NCBI GenBank assembly: GCA_039619475.1
Contig: CM077115.1
Span: 499,989,352-500,053,351 of the forward strand
DNA length: 64,000 bases
Source: Icerya purchasi
Taxonomy: Eukaryota > Arthropoda > Insecta > Hemiptera > Monophlebidae
Direction of reading: 5' to 3'
Within the stretch, counting starts at the first letter, position 1, and each line of letters begins with the position of its first letter. The translations under genes and the position numbers were made by a program. The notes below the pieces were generated by a model. It was given only the letters and a program-made list of their open reading frames with translations. It did not search any database and was not told where the DNA came from. Positions 33,991 through 46,055 of this stretch are shown one piece after another.

Positions 33991-36390
33991 TGTTTATTCT
34001 CATTATTCAGTTTATTATTTTAATGTCGCCTGATGTCCTTTAACCTACTGTTCGAGGGCGACACTAAAGATTGTTACTTGATTCTTCAACACGTTTGTCC
34101 TCTCATCTGTATTAAAGCGAGAATGGTAGGATAAGAGTCATTCTACATTGCCCGCCGAGGAGGAGGGGGGGGGGCAATTGCCTGATACACTTCTTCGAGT
34201 ATCATCCCTCAAGTACATTCTGGACACGTCATAACATCGAGAAAGAAGTGTACTGCGGTAGTCTTTCGTTGCTTTTCACGAGATTTTCTATCAGGGTTTA
34301 CTCTCTTAACCGAAACGATCCAGTTTCAAGATGCTGGATACTCGCCTACTAATTAATAAATTTTCTTTACCTCTCTCAATTCAAATCCTTTGACTGGGGA
34401 ATCCTAATAAAACTATCTGGAATAAATTTAATTATTTTCTAGGCTCTTCCTTTTTCCTGTTTATATTTAAACACGTGAACCTTCCTTTTCAGTACGATTT
34501 CTTTACTTAGTCAACCCATTTTAATTTAGCTCATTCTCCTTTCCATCAACTTCTTCATCTAATAATAAATAGCGCGCAGTTTCAACATTTTGGTGAAACA
34601 GCGAATGAAACCCCGATTTTGATGTAAATCTTCTTACGGTTTCCAATTTTCTAACATATAAAAAGCAAGTGCTGAAACCAAATATGTTCTTAAGAAATCG
34701 AAAAAAAAAAAACTGTTGCGTGGAAAAAATTCTGTTCCTGCTGTTCATCTAAAAATTTTCTTTTCCTAAATTTGGGAAATAATTAAGGTATTTGAGAAAC
34801 CTATTTCTTAAAATGACAAGGCGCAACAAAAAAAAAAACTGAAAAACAAAAAGCCATTGAATATAAAAGATAGAAATAGATTATTAAGTATTCATAAGTT
34901 TAAAAAATATAGACTAGTAAATATTACACGATTATATGTATATGTATAAGTTAATTTAAGATGGTAAAGTGTTCAATAGGATAATTTGTCGACAAGCGTT
35001 TTAGCTTGACGAAAGTTTTGTATGTAAAAAATAATAAACACATATTTTTCAAAACAAAAAAACAAAAACCGTCTTTACACCGTATTATTTTTACTTTCAA
35101 AAATCAATCTTCTTTATTGACTCCATTGCGCACCTAACTGCGTTCTTAACTTCGGAAACATTTAACCTCCCTTAGTTAATCTCATTTTTCAACAACTCCT
35201 TTCAATATGAATGAACTATATTTTTATCCTCGAATAAATAGCTCTTGCGCAATATGTATACATTTTGTGAGCAGCTTGATGTTCTCCAGTTTCCGGATTA
35301 ATAAATGTATCCGCTTGTTGATTGTAATTATAAGAAAAAAAAATAAAAAAATTGAAAACAGTTACAGCGTAAAACTGAAAATAAGTTCTGGAAATCAAGT
35401 AGCGGATAATAAGCTCACTAATTAGCAAACATGAATAGGGAAGAGTTGATGAAGTCGCTAATTATACTTTTAAAAGCGGCGTTGGTTTACTTTCAGATTT
35501 ATTATGTAGTTCGGTAGGTAGACACTAGCAAAGGTACTTAAAATATAGCACACGATTATAACGGTCGGAACAAGCGATCGGCAAAATGGCTGGTCAGAAC
35601 GGAAATGGATACACAGTGGCGTGACGCGCTGATATATAGGAAGATAAATGGAGCGACTAATCCGCGAGTTCAACTGAAATTTACATATTTACTGCTGGAG
35701 AGATGTCAAGCTACACAGACATTTCTCTTGTTCATTAAAGTAATCTGTATTTAAATTGGAACGCCTGCTGGAATCCAGCCGACCGCTGGAGAAACACGCG
35801 CTTTCATTAAATATTACAAACGATATACTAATAATCCGCCCGCATCGGTCGATGCTGTTCTTTTTATGAATGAAAGTAGTCTAGTAATTTCCGCTAAAAA
35901 GGAACTGTGAAAAGTCGGACTTTTCAACTTTTCCAGTAGGAGGCTTCGATTGTTTCGAAATGATTTTTGTAATTTTTCATAATATTAATGGAATATTTTA
36001 CATTATCATTTTACTCGATGCGGTGTAAGTGTGAATATAAGCTAGTTAAGCATTTTCCGTTTAATTAAAAAGCTCCCCTTATCCGTGACTGTAATCTGAT
36101 GTTTTCTTACCCCGAATTAAGTACGTCAATTCTTTAACATGCGATAGCGTGCTTTTTAATTTCCTTTGTAACACCGTTTTCGTACAACCCCCCTGATAGC
36201 TACGATACTTATTCATTTTGATGTAACGATGTAATTAATATTAAATAGTCTCGCAGAAAGACTAATTTTCGGAAATTGTACGCGATAAAATATTTGATCC
36301 GCGAAAAATTGTTTTTGTTTCGGGATTAATAATTAATAATTTTAGAATGTTTTCTTCTTTAACAGATTTTGTAAAAATAATAATACATGT
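33991..36390. other. Stretch without recognisable gene
   Basis: A G-run lies at 34160-34170. No coding region, RNA gene or element border could be supported. The frames at 35207-35425 and 35216-35428 lie on opposite strands of the same low-complexity DNA. Confidence 0.45.
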
Positions 36391-36394
36391 TTCC

Positions 36395-37423
36395 TGAATA
36401 GCAAATAACAAGGAGAACATAGAAAATTTTAAATATCTAGGTATACATATATATGTATATATCGATAATAAATCCTTCAACTGGAAAAAACACATTCAAA
36501 GTTTAAATTCGAAAATAAGAGACAGTCAATTCCAGCTTTACATAAAATAAAACAGGTTTTAGCATATCGCACATTACGTATATACTGTGATTCAATAATA
36601 ATGTCTAGAATTTTATATGGAATTCAAATATATTATGTGAGGCTAAGAAAACGGAAATAAATAAAATAAGCAAAATACAGAAAAGGTGTTTGAAACTTAT
36701 ACTATATCCTACTGGAAGCAAATCGACTCTGCATCAATTATGTGTGGAAAGAAAACAACGAAATGTCCCCCAAGATGTACTATTTCTATTATAGATTACT
36801 AGAATTTAATGTTAATAATATCGTAATTAACTTTCAAGGGAAAAAATCTGGCTAACAAGAAACCAAAATAATATATATTACATCTACCCCCGGGGCGTAA
36901 TCTCTACGAATTGATAGTACTAATGATTTAGTTCTAATTAAACTAATTATTAAAATACCCCATCATATACTAAACGAAAAACACCTTGGGGTGTGTGGAA
37001 AGGGGAAGTAGGGAAATGGCTGAATTTAAGTGTAAAGAGTAAAACCCAAGTTACGATTCGAATCATGACATTTTATAATTTTCTATTATTGTTCCTTTCT
37101 TTTTCTTTCTTTCTTTATTTTCTGTTTCTTCTTCTTTTCTTTTCTTTTCTTTTCTTTGCTTTTCTTCGTATCTGAAGATATTTTTGTTACCCTCATGTAT
37201 CGGTATGTAAATGAGCACTTGCGGTGTGTGTATGTATTTGTGTATGTGTGTACTATGTCATAAGTTATATAAACTTAGCTGACTATTACTATGATGTATA
37301 GGATAAGCTAGAATAATTGTAATTTTGTATCTTAAATAAACGGTAATAAGAGTGTCGGGCACTCACACAACGGGCAAAATTACCCATGTGAGACTCGTAA
37401 CTTATTTAAAAAAAAAAAAAAAA
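36395..37423 (+). pseudogene. Jockey/CR1-type LINE, 3' part
   Basis: Plus-strand remnants of the thumb region of a LINE reverse transcriptase: ENFKYLGIHI near 36427, SFNWKKHIQSLNSKI near 36475, RILYGIQIYYV near 36610, and a C-terminal LH-LCVERKQRN near 36735. Frames are broken. After about 37020 comes a 3' UTR with a long CT-rich tract (37085-37168), GTGTG-rich DNA and a GAGTG/CACTC hairpin near 37350, closing with an A-tail at 37407-37423. The truncated 5' end lies just before the KYLG block. Confidence 0.65.
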
Positions 37424-40400
37424 ATATACTTTTTTCAGGCCAAGTCCATCTTCAGCTGAGAAAAACGAAAGGGATAACTGGGAATGCGTAAGAATATTAC
37501 TTTTCTTCTTTAATCCGACTTTTAATTTTGTACTTTTCTTTTTCCGCGTATTCCACGTAGTACGATTTAAAGTTCATTAAATATTTCTATTGCGAAAGAG
37601 AAAAACGAAATTACAAAATTAAAAGTCCGAATGTAAAAGGAAAACATCCCGGTTTTTGTTATGAAATGTAACGCGTATTGTATTTGTATATTTACGTTTT
37701 AATATTCGGGGGCTCGTGAACTCACGTTAATTCCGATAATGGTAATTTATATGCTTTATAGTATGATTCTAATTCCATCCGAACGAAATACCGCCGCTTA
37801 GCCGGAGACTACGTTAGCTGAGAATTCGAAGACGATTTCAATTAAATCGCTCAATGTGACCCGCGACTTTGTTTCGACTTATTTCTACTACACCTCCCGT
37901 TGCATGCTATCCATTCGTGATACATTCGCTCTAGATTGTTATCTATAGACAGCGAAAAAATTTATGTCCTTTATATCGAGTAAAATTAAAATTAACAAAC
38001 GAGCCTTTGAAAATTTCCGTTAGCTCAGAATTAATGTGTAACACAAACTGATAACAATCGATAACGTAATCAATTATGGAAATATTAAAGAGAAATGCTT
38101 TTAGGGATGAAACGTAAAATCCCTGTGGATACCGTCGAAATAACTAAAGCCAGGGGGGGGGGGGACTTTTAAAAATGAAAAAGAGAAGATGAATAAAATA
38201 AAAATGTAAACAAAGCTTCTATTTGGCTGCACTTTAGTACATTGTCAACCTTAACTTCACAACCCCCCATTGCCCCATCAAGGGTTTGGGACTCACTTTA
38301 CTTTTTTTTTGAAAGAGGCGTGGAAGATACTTTTCATAAAGATATCAGTTATGAATTACATCAAAATTCGATGGTTAGACAAAAATCAGATATATAAATA
38401 CGGTAGGTTTTTGTACAAATATCGATCTCGTCACTTTTATTTATTTCTTTGTAAATTTTTGTTCAATTGTCGAATTCGAGTTCACTTTTACTTCAATACA
38501 AAACCTTCTCTATAATTCATGACACGTGCCTTTATGGAAATTATCTTTCACCTCATTTTTTTTTTTTTTGGGTACAGCCAAATAAAAACTTTAACAATTT
38601 TTTACGCATTTATTTTATTTTATTTTATTTTATTTATTTTGCAATTTCTTTTTTATTATAAGAAAATTTTGTTTAAAATTACTATTTCAAACCTTTTATT
38701 CTACTTTTAGCCTGGTTAATATTATTAAAATTATTACTGTATATTTATTATTTCTACGATTACTTACTTGTTTCTTCGTTCAATGTGTAGGCGAAAGGTT
38801 CGAAAAGAGTTAAATGCTGAAAAACAAAAATTGCTTGATTTCAGGAAGGATGAGACTGATTTTGTTTTAGGATTGTCTCACGCAATACTTTTTAGAAGAA
38901 AAAAAACAAAAAAATGGGGGCCAATTTAAAATGGAACATAGTTGAGAGAATAAAGAGCAAGTTAATAAAACATGGGAAATTTTAATTAGAACGAGGGCAA
39001 AGAGGAGGAGGTCAATTCCTAAGGAGATAACTGTGTGCACGATACTAATCAGGCATAATCGCGTGATGATAACCTCCTCTTTCTTCGGCTAGAAGAAAAG
39101 GATGTTATCCACAGTTGAGGCGACTATCGGATGCGAAGTTTCTTTGAAAATCGGATGTCGAGTCAATGAATCTTCCAAATTAGCTGATTTTACGTAACGA
39201 TGTTTTCGCACAAATATAATCGGGATTTATAACTACCATTATTCTGATAACGATTTAAATGATCTCAAAACGAACAGATGCGGAGGGGAAAAAATATTTT
39301 TCTAACATGGATGTGTTTTTTTCATGCAAGAAAAAAATATGTCGACAAAAAAATTGGTTACGATGAAAATGATCTATAAGTTTTTACTTGAACCGTGAAA
39401 TATTCACCCTATTTTATTTTGGAATTTTTTGCTGAATCAGCGTAGAACGATAAAACTGTTACTAACAGTATAAGCTGGTTCACATGTAAGTGTATTGTCG
39501 TCCGGTAATGCAACGGACTTTGTACGTTTAAAGCTGAAGCTGCTGTAAACACGCGTATGCATCTTGCGAGAAACGATTATGTTTTCATCAATAGCTTTTC
39601 ATTGTAAACTTTTACAGCATCCAGCTGGGTCATTGCGAAATATTTGAAGTGACCGTCGCTTTGCTATCTACAAATATACGATGATATAACTTCTAATAGG
39701 AGACCTCGTTGACGTTCATTACGGCAACAAATACTTTTATTTCAATCTTAAAAGCTCATCATACTTTCACGTTTTTGTACAGTACTGAACATTTTACAGG
39801 AAATATAGCGTGTGATATTCTAAATATAAATAATTATTATAATCCTCAGAAAACGTACGCATGATTTTCTGCAATTTTTTATATGGTGAAATTTAAAAAA
39901 ACCAATAACTACCTTCGTGTACCTTTTGCAGAAAAATACACCGACAGACATATGCTGCGTAATGATACGACTATTTTTCGTTTTATTACGAACTGAAACT
40001 ATTAATCCAAAATTGAACGAAATGTTTTTCATAATGTAAAAATATAAATAAGACACTTCGCTAGATGCCGATTAATTTGTAAGTGAATGTCGTTATAAAA
40101 TTTCGTGACCATTTTTTCGTGATAGACAAAAATTTTACATTGAGTCCAGCCATAATAAGACACATCTGTCCTATTTATATTTACGCTACAGGTTAAACAT
40201 TTTATTTAGTTCGTGATCAACAGTTTCAGTTCACACCAAAACGAAATTGCCGCATCATTACGTACCACCCGAAAAACCTATCCATGTCGCAATGTATATA
40301 TCAGTACAAAAGGTGCACATAGGTATATGTATGTGGTTTAATTTTTTCGTTCTGGAATTAAATCCATCATATTCCTTATATACAACGCAGGTGTACACAC

Positions 40401-40425
40401 GCAAGGCTACATTCGGAACTGATTA
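37424..40425. other. Long stretch without recognisable gene
   Basis: CCATCTTCAGCTGAG at 37449-37463 is the recurring foldback-type motif. A G-run lies at 38147-38161. Near 39073-39105 CTCCTCTTTCTTC is inversely repeated as GAAGAAAAGGA around GGCTA, another hairpin with a related core. Nothing coding. Confidence 0.45.
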
Positions 40426-40429
40426 GTAA

Positions 40430-40663
40430 TCGTTTGATTTATCGATATATGTACAAGTGCAGTCCCGTTAGTGTCTGCTATGTACTGACCTAACGCGCAT
40501 ACGTTGTTGTACGTGGTGGTTTACCGTTGCCTTCCACGTGATTGATTATTAGCGAATATATTTAATTTTAATAATTCTTTGTAATAAGTTCTGTCGTTGC
40601 CCGGGATCGAACCCGTGACCACCGTAATGGAAGTCAAGCGCTCTAGCAACTAATTGCGACGAC
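40430..40663 (-). mobile_element. tRNA-derived SINE-like element
   Basis: The minus-strand sequence starting at 40663 folds as a degraded tRNA: GTCGTCG pairs 6 of 7 with CAACGAC at its 3' end, and GGTTCGATCCC is a full pol III B box. A 3' body follows containing GGAAGGCAACGGTAAACCACC-like sequence at about 40515-40535, the kind of non-tRNA block seen in SINEs. The anticodon arm does not pair well, so a functional tRNA is unlikely. The left border and tail are not clear. Confidence 0.6.
40593..40663 (-). ncRNA. tRNA-like head with A and B boxes
   Basis: The 71-nt span has an acceptor stem (6 of 7 pairs), an A-box-like TAGTTGCTAGAG and a perfect B box in a T arm with a CCGGG-type stem. Anticodon stem pairing fails in the alignments I tried. 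I read it as a SINE promoter or tRNA pseudogene. Confidence 0.6.
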
Positions 40664-41452
40664 ATACTTAGTAATACAGAGATCATTTCTAAACACATTT
40701 AAACATTTTCTCTCGTAACGTTACCTCTGCCATTTCATATTTAAAATCTTCCTTTTTTAACTCTCGTCATGATGCCGAGCTATACAGTCTTTCTCCAGAT
40801 TTCGCTCGTTTCAATATTTTTCCTTCAACATTTTCATTGGAAAGATTTTCCAAACGTTTCCTTCATTTCGTTTCTAAATGTCATTTTCCTTGTGCAGCTG
40901 ATTTCCTTTTTTTGGGAACATTTCTTATCGTCGTCAAAATAATTGCGATATAGGACACATCATAAGTGACAATTATCACAGTATGAATCGTTTAATACGT
41001 TTATATTTGCCTCAGAAATAGATGAGTAAACAATGTCGTAGAATTATCCACTGCTGTAATCACGATTAAAATGATAAAATTAAAAATCCCATTTACGGTG
41101 AAATCCAGATTACTCGTAATTAAAATTCTTCTTAAAAGGTGTGATATATATATATATATATATATAAAACTCGGCCACTTTGGCCTCGCAAGGGGCTGTG
41201 CCCCTTGACCCCTCTTGCTTTCATTTCTGTCTCTTTTTCTTCTATACTTTGTATAAAATGATCAAAATTTACAACGTAATTCTTACTGGCATCAACACAC
41301 ACAAAAAATAACATAACCACAAAAATCCTATTCTAACATTTAACTTCCGTTATATAAAATTAAGACATTTTTTCGTTACATATTTCATTACATAAAATTG
41401 TGACATTTTTTAAATAACAATAACAAAAATCAATTAATATATATAATATATA
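40664..41452. other. Stretch with (TA)n and a possible TE end
   Basis: (TA)n at 41145-41166 abuts a GC-richer segment, 41168-41215, with GGGGCTGTGCCCCTTGACCCC, typical of the subterminal part of DNA transposons. No partner end was found. Confidence 0.4.
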
Positions 41453-41636
41453 CAGGGGCGGATCCAGAGAGACATTTTGGGGGATGAATTTTTTTTTTTT
41501 GATTAAGAACTGTATTTCAATAGCGCTTTTTTTTTACAATATGAATTTGCGTACAAAGGCGCTAAGCCAAGCACCGCCGTTAGGCTTAATCTTGACCTAG
41601 AACCTTTTTAAAATAAAACTTAAGTAATAAAATTTA

Positions 41637-42075
41637 TTTTTTTTTATATCGGTTTTTTTTGTTGTTTTTTTTTATGGTTTTATTTTAAATGGGTTGGTGC
41701 CAGCATTGACTCAACTACATGAGCTTAGATCATCAACTCAGATTCTGAGGCGATCGGTGGTAGAGAGTATAAAGGAGAGTAGGAGGGGAATAACGGCTAG
41801 AGATGGGAAGGAAAGGATAAAGGAAGCATTGAAAGGGGTAGGAAGATCCAACGCCAAGAGTTCGGCGTATAGATGAGAGCACTCGGGAAAAAGAGCAGGA
41901 CATTCAAAAAGGATATGGTTGGAGTCGCATATAAAGGGAGGATCAGTAGAGTGGAGGGAACAAAAGGGAGAGGGTGAAAGAGAAAAGGAAAAACGAGAAG
42001 AGGGAAGGAGAGAATGACCAAGTCTTAGTCTGATTAAGGAAACAATAGCCGGCTTGAGAAACTTAACGCTACATG
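41637..42075 (-). pseudogene. I-type LINE 3' end (same family as 10.9 kb)
   Basis: On the minus strand from about 42030: LRLGHSLLPSSR, then PPFICDSNHILFECPALF, the C-terminal zinc-knuckle region (first Cys pair lost, His and last Cys kept), followed by the 3' UTR and an A-rich tail (T-rich 41637-41680). Only about 390 bp of the element are present. The last 145 bp match 10904-11045. Confidence 0.75.
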
Positions 42076-42120
42076 ATCTGGTGGGTTATGTATCGTGTAC
42101 TTATTTAAAAGACAATAATA

Positions 42121-43365
42121 TTTTTATTTTTTTTATTTTATTTTATTTTTTTTCTGAAAGACGCGTGTGACTGATTTCAGTTTGATCTACCATTTAGGCT
42201 AGATTGTCTTTTCCGGGTATTAATATTGAAAATTATATATGTGTTAATCTGCAGATTTTAAGTGTAATGTTTTTTATTCAATTGAGTAATGTAAATCACT
42301 GTAGGATTTTAATTTTAAAACTAAGAAAGCGAATTTTTGAAATTTAGCTGGCAAAGTTAAATTGCTCAAATTGAGGTTTCCTATATTGAAGTGTCTGATG
42401 TCGTCATACTTACTACAGTGAAAGATTACATGATTGGCGTTTTTAATTTCCCCACATCCACATTTGTTATCTTCAGTAATTTTGTATTATTTTTTTTAGT
42501 AAGCTCCAAAGTGTCTGTGGTCAGTGAGGAGTTGGGTAGTGTAAAAGTCGGATGTTAACTGTAAGGTATACCGACCTGCTGTATCTCTTTCCCAGGAGTT
42601 TTGCCCTATAGACATGAAGTAATTTTTAATGTGTCTTTTAAGTTGTTTTAGCGACATTTTTATATGTAAGTCATGGTGCATTAGCTTGTAGGAATTATTC
42701 TGAAGAGGATTTATTGGAAGCAGAAAATTCATTATTTGATAGACATGATCGTTAATATATTCAAAATTTTTATGGTTTTTTATAGTAAAAATGATTGATC
42801 TATAATTAATTTCTAGGTCTAGTGAAAAGACTCCCGTAAGAGCAACAGGGGTGCTATGAGAAATTGTTCTATAAGCTCTGCAGGCGTTTATTAAGTATTT
42901 ACGTAGTATAGAGTAGATTTTTTGCTTTAGGGTTTTCTTTTTTAGGTGTTGGAAAAACACAAGTCTATATTTGTAATCAAAGCCCCATGTATTTCAGTAC
43001 ACTTTTAGTAATTGATATTATTTAGCGTCCAACTTAGATGTGATGGAGTCTATGTGTTGTTTAGAGGGGAGTTTATTGTCTAATACAACTCCTAGGTATT
43101 TAAAATGTTCGACTACTTTTAAAGTGATCCCCCTGTAAAGAGCACTTTAATATTTCTCATTTTTAGTTCCAGGGAGTTTGTGAAAAGGGACACAAAGCGT
43201 TTTTCAACTGAAAGATTAAGCTTCACTTCATTTAGACGGGCTCCGAGTAACTCAAGCGTTTTGTTAGCTGTTTTTTCGAGATTGACGTTTGTATCGTCCG
43301 TTATTATGAATAGTAAGTTATCCACAAATGCGCATAGGTCAACGTTCTTGTCGTATGGTAGAGCT
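42121..43365 (-). pseudogene. R1-type LINE, RT end and C-terminus
   Basis: On the minus strand from 43365: LCAFVDNLLFIIT, where FVDN occupies the place of the YADD catalytic motif, then KTLELLGARLNEVKLNLSVEK. From 42960 the thumb region has LINACRAYRTIS, STPVALTGVFSLDLEI and later SWERDTAGRYT, typical of R1-related ORF2. CGCGEIKNANHVIFHC near 42450 is the terminal zinc knuckle. The 3' end has a T-rich (antisense A-rich) tail at 42121-42158. The upstream half lies beyond an inserted fragment at 43551-44390. Catalytic Asp loss and frameshifts make it dead. Confidence 0.8.
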
Positions 43366-43550
43366 TCTTCTTCTTCTTCTTCTTCTTCTTCTTCTTTGAT
43401 TAACGTGCCATGTACTGCCGCCTAGGCCAGAGGCACTGATAAGTCAGAAGTTAGATGGTATGGAATAAGTTAGTAATTTTGAGGAAAAGGAGGAGATGTT
43501 CCACTTTGTCGTGATGATCAGATAAGATTCTGGAAAGGTTAGACGACCGA
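43366..43550 (-). mobile_element. LINE 3' fragment inserted into the R1-type LINE
   Basis: It starts, in plus coordinates, with a CTT run (43366-43395, so (GAA)n on the sense strand), followed by CGTGCCATGTACTGCCG and CTAGGCCAGAGGCAC, identical or nearly so to the 3' end of the 46-kb LINE. It lies exactly between the FWNILFN block and the FVDN block of the host element. About 180 bp long, it is a very short 5'-truncated relative of the 46-kb element. Confidence 0.8.
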
Positions 43551-44390
43551 GCTTAGTTGAATAATATATTCCAGAAAAGTGGACCTAAAACGCTACCCTG
43601 TGAGCAGCCTTTATTGGTTTCAGTGTTTGCACTATGATTACCTATTTGAAGAGTTACACGTCTGTTTTTAAGGTAGCAGTATATTGTACTTACCAATGGT
43701 ATGTCTTTGATCAGAATATATTTTAAAATGTCAAACAAAGTAGGATGCCAGCAGTTATCAAAGGGGCTCCTTTAATATCCACTCCTATGATAAGAACGCT
43801 CGATTTTTTCTTAAGGCTGCTGCTATCTTGCTGATTGCATTATTCACAGCATGTTCTGTGGACAGACCTTATCTGAATCCAAATTGTCTTTTATCTAAAA
43901 ACTTTGTTGAGTTCAAATGGCAAGATATCTTACTTTTTTAATAGTTTTTCGTAAATTTTGCTTACAGTATTTAGAAGACATATTGGGCGATAGAAGATTA
44001 TGAGATTTGAATCATTGTTTGATTTATAAAGTAGGATTACATTTGCTTCATGCCAGGTTTTAGGGAAATAGTTTAAGGAGATGATTTTTTTATATAGGAG
44101 TGGAAGGAGTTTTGGATAGATCTTTTGGATTCATTTTAGTGTCTTATTTGTAATATTGTCAGGTCCAGCAGCTTTGTTGTTTCTTAAATTTATTTAATGC
44201 TATTTCATGCGGAAGTATCAAGAGGAGTCCGTTGTTTGTTGCTGTCTTTGTCAGTACTGCCTAACAGAAAAAGAAAGGACAGGGAGTAGTTTAGATTCTC
44301 TATCACATTGGTGATTTTATCGCCATTATTTTTTGTGAAAAGTGGAATATTGTTTGGTTTGTTTGATTTCAGACATGTTAATTTGTAGCT
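43551..44390 (-). pseudogene. R1-type LINE, first half of RT
   Basis: Minus-strand remnants in order: NLRNNKAAGPDNI near 44170, frameshifted sequence, RQFGFR-GLSTEHAVNNAISKIAAAL near 43890-43815, VDIKGAP at 43770 (first RT Asp block), FDILKYILI, and KGCSQGSVLGPLFWNILFN at 43610-43555. GCSQGSVLGPLFWN is characteristic of R1-related elements. The endonuclease and ORF1 are absent. Confidence 0.8.
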
Positions 44391-44901
44391 TAAGCCCTAT
44401 GGTTTGACATTTTCAGACAAATGTTGTTTCATAAAGAAAGTCAAATAACGACCTCTTTAGATATTTAAAAATACATAATTATTACAATTTAATTTAAATT
44501 TTATTTTACTTTTTAGGTAAAAAATAAAAAATTATAAAATTCTTGTTAAAATGGTAATTTAGAATTTGAATTGTAAGAAAGATAGCATTTTTACTAGACT
44601 TTACTTCTTTTTTATTTTTGTTAGTAATCCGATATGAATTTTTTCTTTGTGAGCAAGTACAAAAAATATATATATTTATCTTTGATCTATTTTCATTTAC
44701 ATTATAAAATAAAAATTAAAAATAAATAAGAAAGGCAAAAGAGAACAGTATTAAATATTAGTTATAATTAAATCCATAAGTATAACATTTATACAAATCT
44801 TTTATATAAATTAAGTTTCTCTGTTATAATAAATTTTTTCATAGTGGCTTTGGATCTTTGGGGGGCGGGGGATGTCCCCTATCCCCCCCGTGGATCCGCC
44901 A

Positions 44902-44946
<45 letters not shown>

Positions 44947-45296
44947 GTATAAATATATATAAAAGAAAAAAAAGAAGTTATTGCATCGCTATCACACAGA
45001 ACTGTGCAAAATTTTATTCTTCTCAAATAGTACAGGTGCATCAAAACGAAGATAGAATTCTACGTAAACAAATAACAGAACAAGAGCTAAATAAAAACTT
45101 TTAAAACATAAGTGAGCATACGGAATGTAATGGTCAAAGATAGGAACATGATAATTCGAAATTAGAAAAACTCAAAGAGAATATATACAGCAACGAAAAA
45201 TAAAAGAAAACTCTTTACGAAAACTCAAAGGTGGCTTTTAAAAGTGAAAAAGGCTTAAAAATAACAAACCGGAATGAAACTAAAAATATCATTATA
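44391..45296. other. AT-rich stretch with (TA)n
   Basis: Non-coding. G/C-rich 44858-44895 is the right end of the possible hAT; a (TA)n run spans 44905-44942. Confidence 0.5.
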
Positions 45297-45649
45297 CAGT
45301 AAAACCCTGCTAATTCGACCTAATGCGGACCACAGTCGGTGCCAATTAGCAAAAATTCCGAATACACTTCTAAAATCAGATGTAATCCGAACTTTTACGA
45401 ATAGCGTTTACTTAGTTTAGATAAATCTCAAAGCGTAAGTGCACATGTAATAATTTAAGTCGGTGTAAAAAATAAGAAGTATAAAACTGAAAAATTTTAA
45501 TTACTCTTTTTTTAAATTTTAATAGAAACGAACTACATACTACGTGTACTAATTTACTATACAAATTACATATTCCTTAAAAACACACTAAATACAGTAC
45601 TGTGTATTACATACTCTATTTACATACGTATATTATTTATGAGGTACCT

Positions 45650-45961
45650 TTTCATTTGAAAAAGTCTGACATTTTTTTTTTTTGAACGTATTGTTTTTGG
45701 ATTTCTTTTGACCCAATGTGGTGCTACTTCATTTCGTTGAACATGATGAAATATTTGTAAAAATTTGCTGTTTTTGTATTACACACAACCCCTTAATGAT
45801 GAATATCAACACGTGATGATTTTTAGCATCAGTTAGTTTTACAGTCTCTTTTTGGATTTCTTCGCAGTTATCTTCTTCTCTATCAGCAGAATCATGTTGC
45901 ACATCCCCAACTAAACACGTTCATTTACGACAGTCGCTATTTCTTCTTCCGTCTGGACAGG
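45650..45961 (-). pseudogene. Tigger-like transposase, C-terminal remnant
   Basis: An acidic stretch (EFEYPVQTEEE), then after one stop DVQHDSADREEDNCEEI, KETVKLTDAKNHHVLIF and a Lys-rich end. Jerky/Tigger transposases end in comparable acidic plus Lys-rich tails. At least two stops interrupt the frame. Identification is supported mainly by the surrounding terminal repeats. Confidence 0.5.
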
Positions 45962-45973
45962 GTATTCGAATTC
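45962..45973. repeat. Target site duplication, 3' side of the LINE
   Basis: GTATTCGAATTC, identical to 51279-51290. Confidence 0.85.
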
Positions 45974-46004
45974 ATCTTCTTCTTCTTCTTCTTGGTGTTT
46001 TCAC

Positions 46005-46035
46005 GTGCCATGTACTGCCGCTAGGCCAGAGGCAC
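46005..46035 (-). repeat. 3'-terminal hairpin of the LINE
   Basis: GTGCC at 46005-46009 pairs with GGCAC at 46031-46035, with an inner GCC/GGC pairing around GCTA. It sits between the ORF2 stop and the (GAA)n tail. The same hairpin occurs at 43405-43436, and a version with one compensated pair at 61691-61722. In several LINEs such 3' hairpins are bound by the reverse transcriptase; that role is inferred here. Confidence 0.7.
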
Positions 46036-46055
46036 AGGATAAAGCACGAAAGGAG

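Larger units (their letters stand above)
41453..44904. mobile_element. Possible old hAT element carrying nested LINEs
   Basis: The left end reads CAGGGGCGGATCCAGAG and the right end, on the other strand, CAGTGGCGGATCCACGG; 14 of 17 positions agree. Both ends carry a G-rich block just inside. Flanks are TA-rich on both sides, so an 8-bp duplication cannot be verified. The interior is mostly LINE fragments inserted later. These ends could also belong to two separate miniatures that each lost one end. Confidence 0.4.

Noticed and set aside
37085..37168. Phe/Leu-rich open frame over the CT-rich tract as a membrane protein
   Set aside because: It is the translation of a pyrimidine-rich 3' UTR tract of a LINE.
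40593..40663. Functional tRNA gene
   Set aside because: The anticodon stem does not pair in any alignment I tried and SINE-like sequence follows; kept as a tRNA-derived head only.
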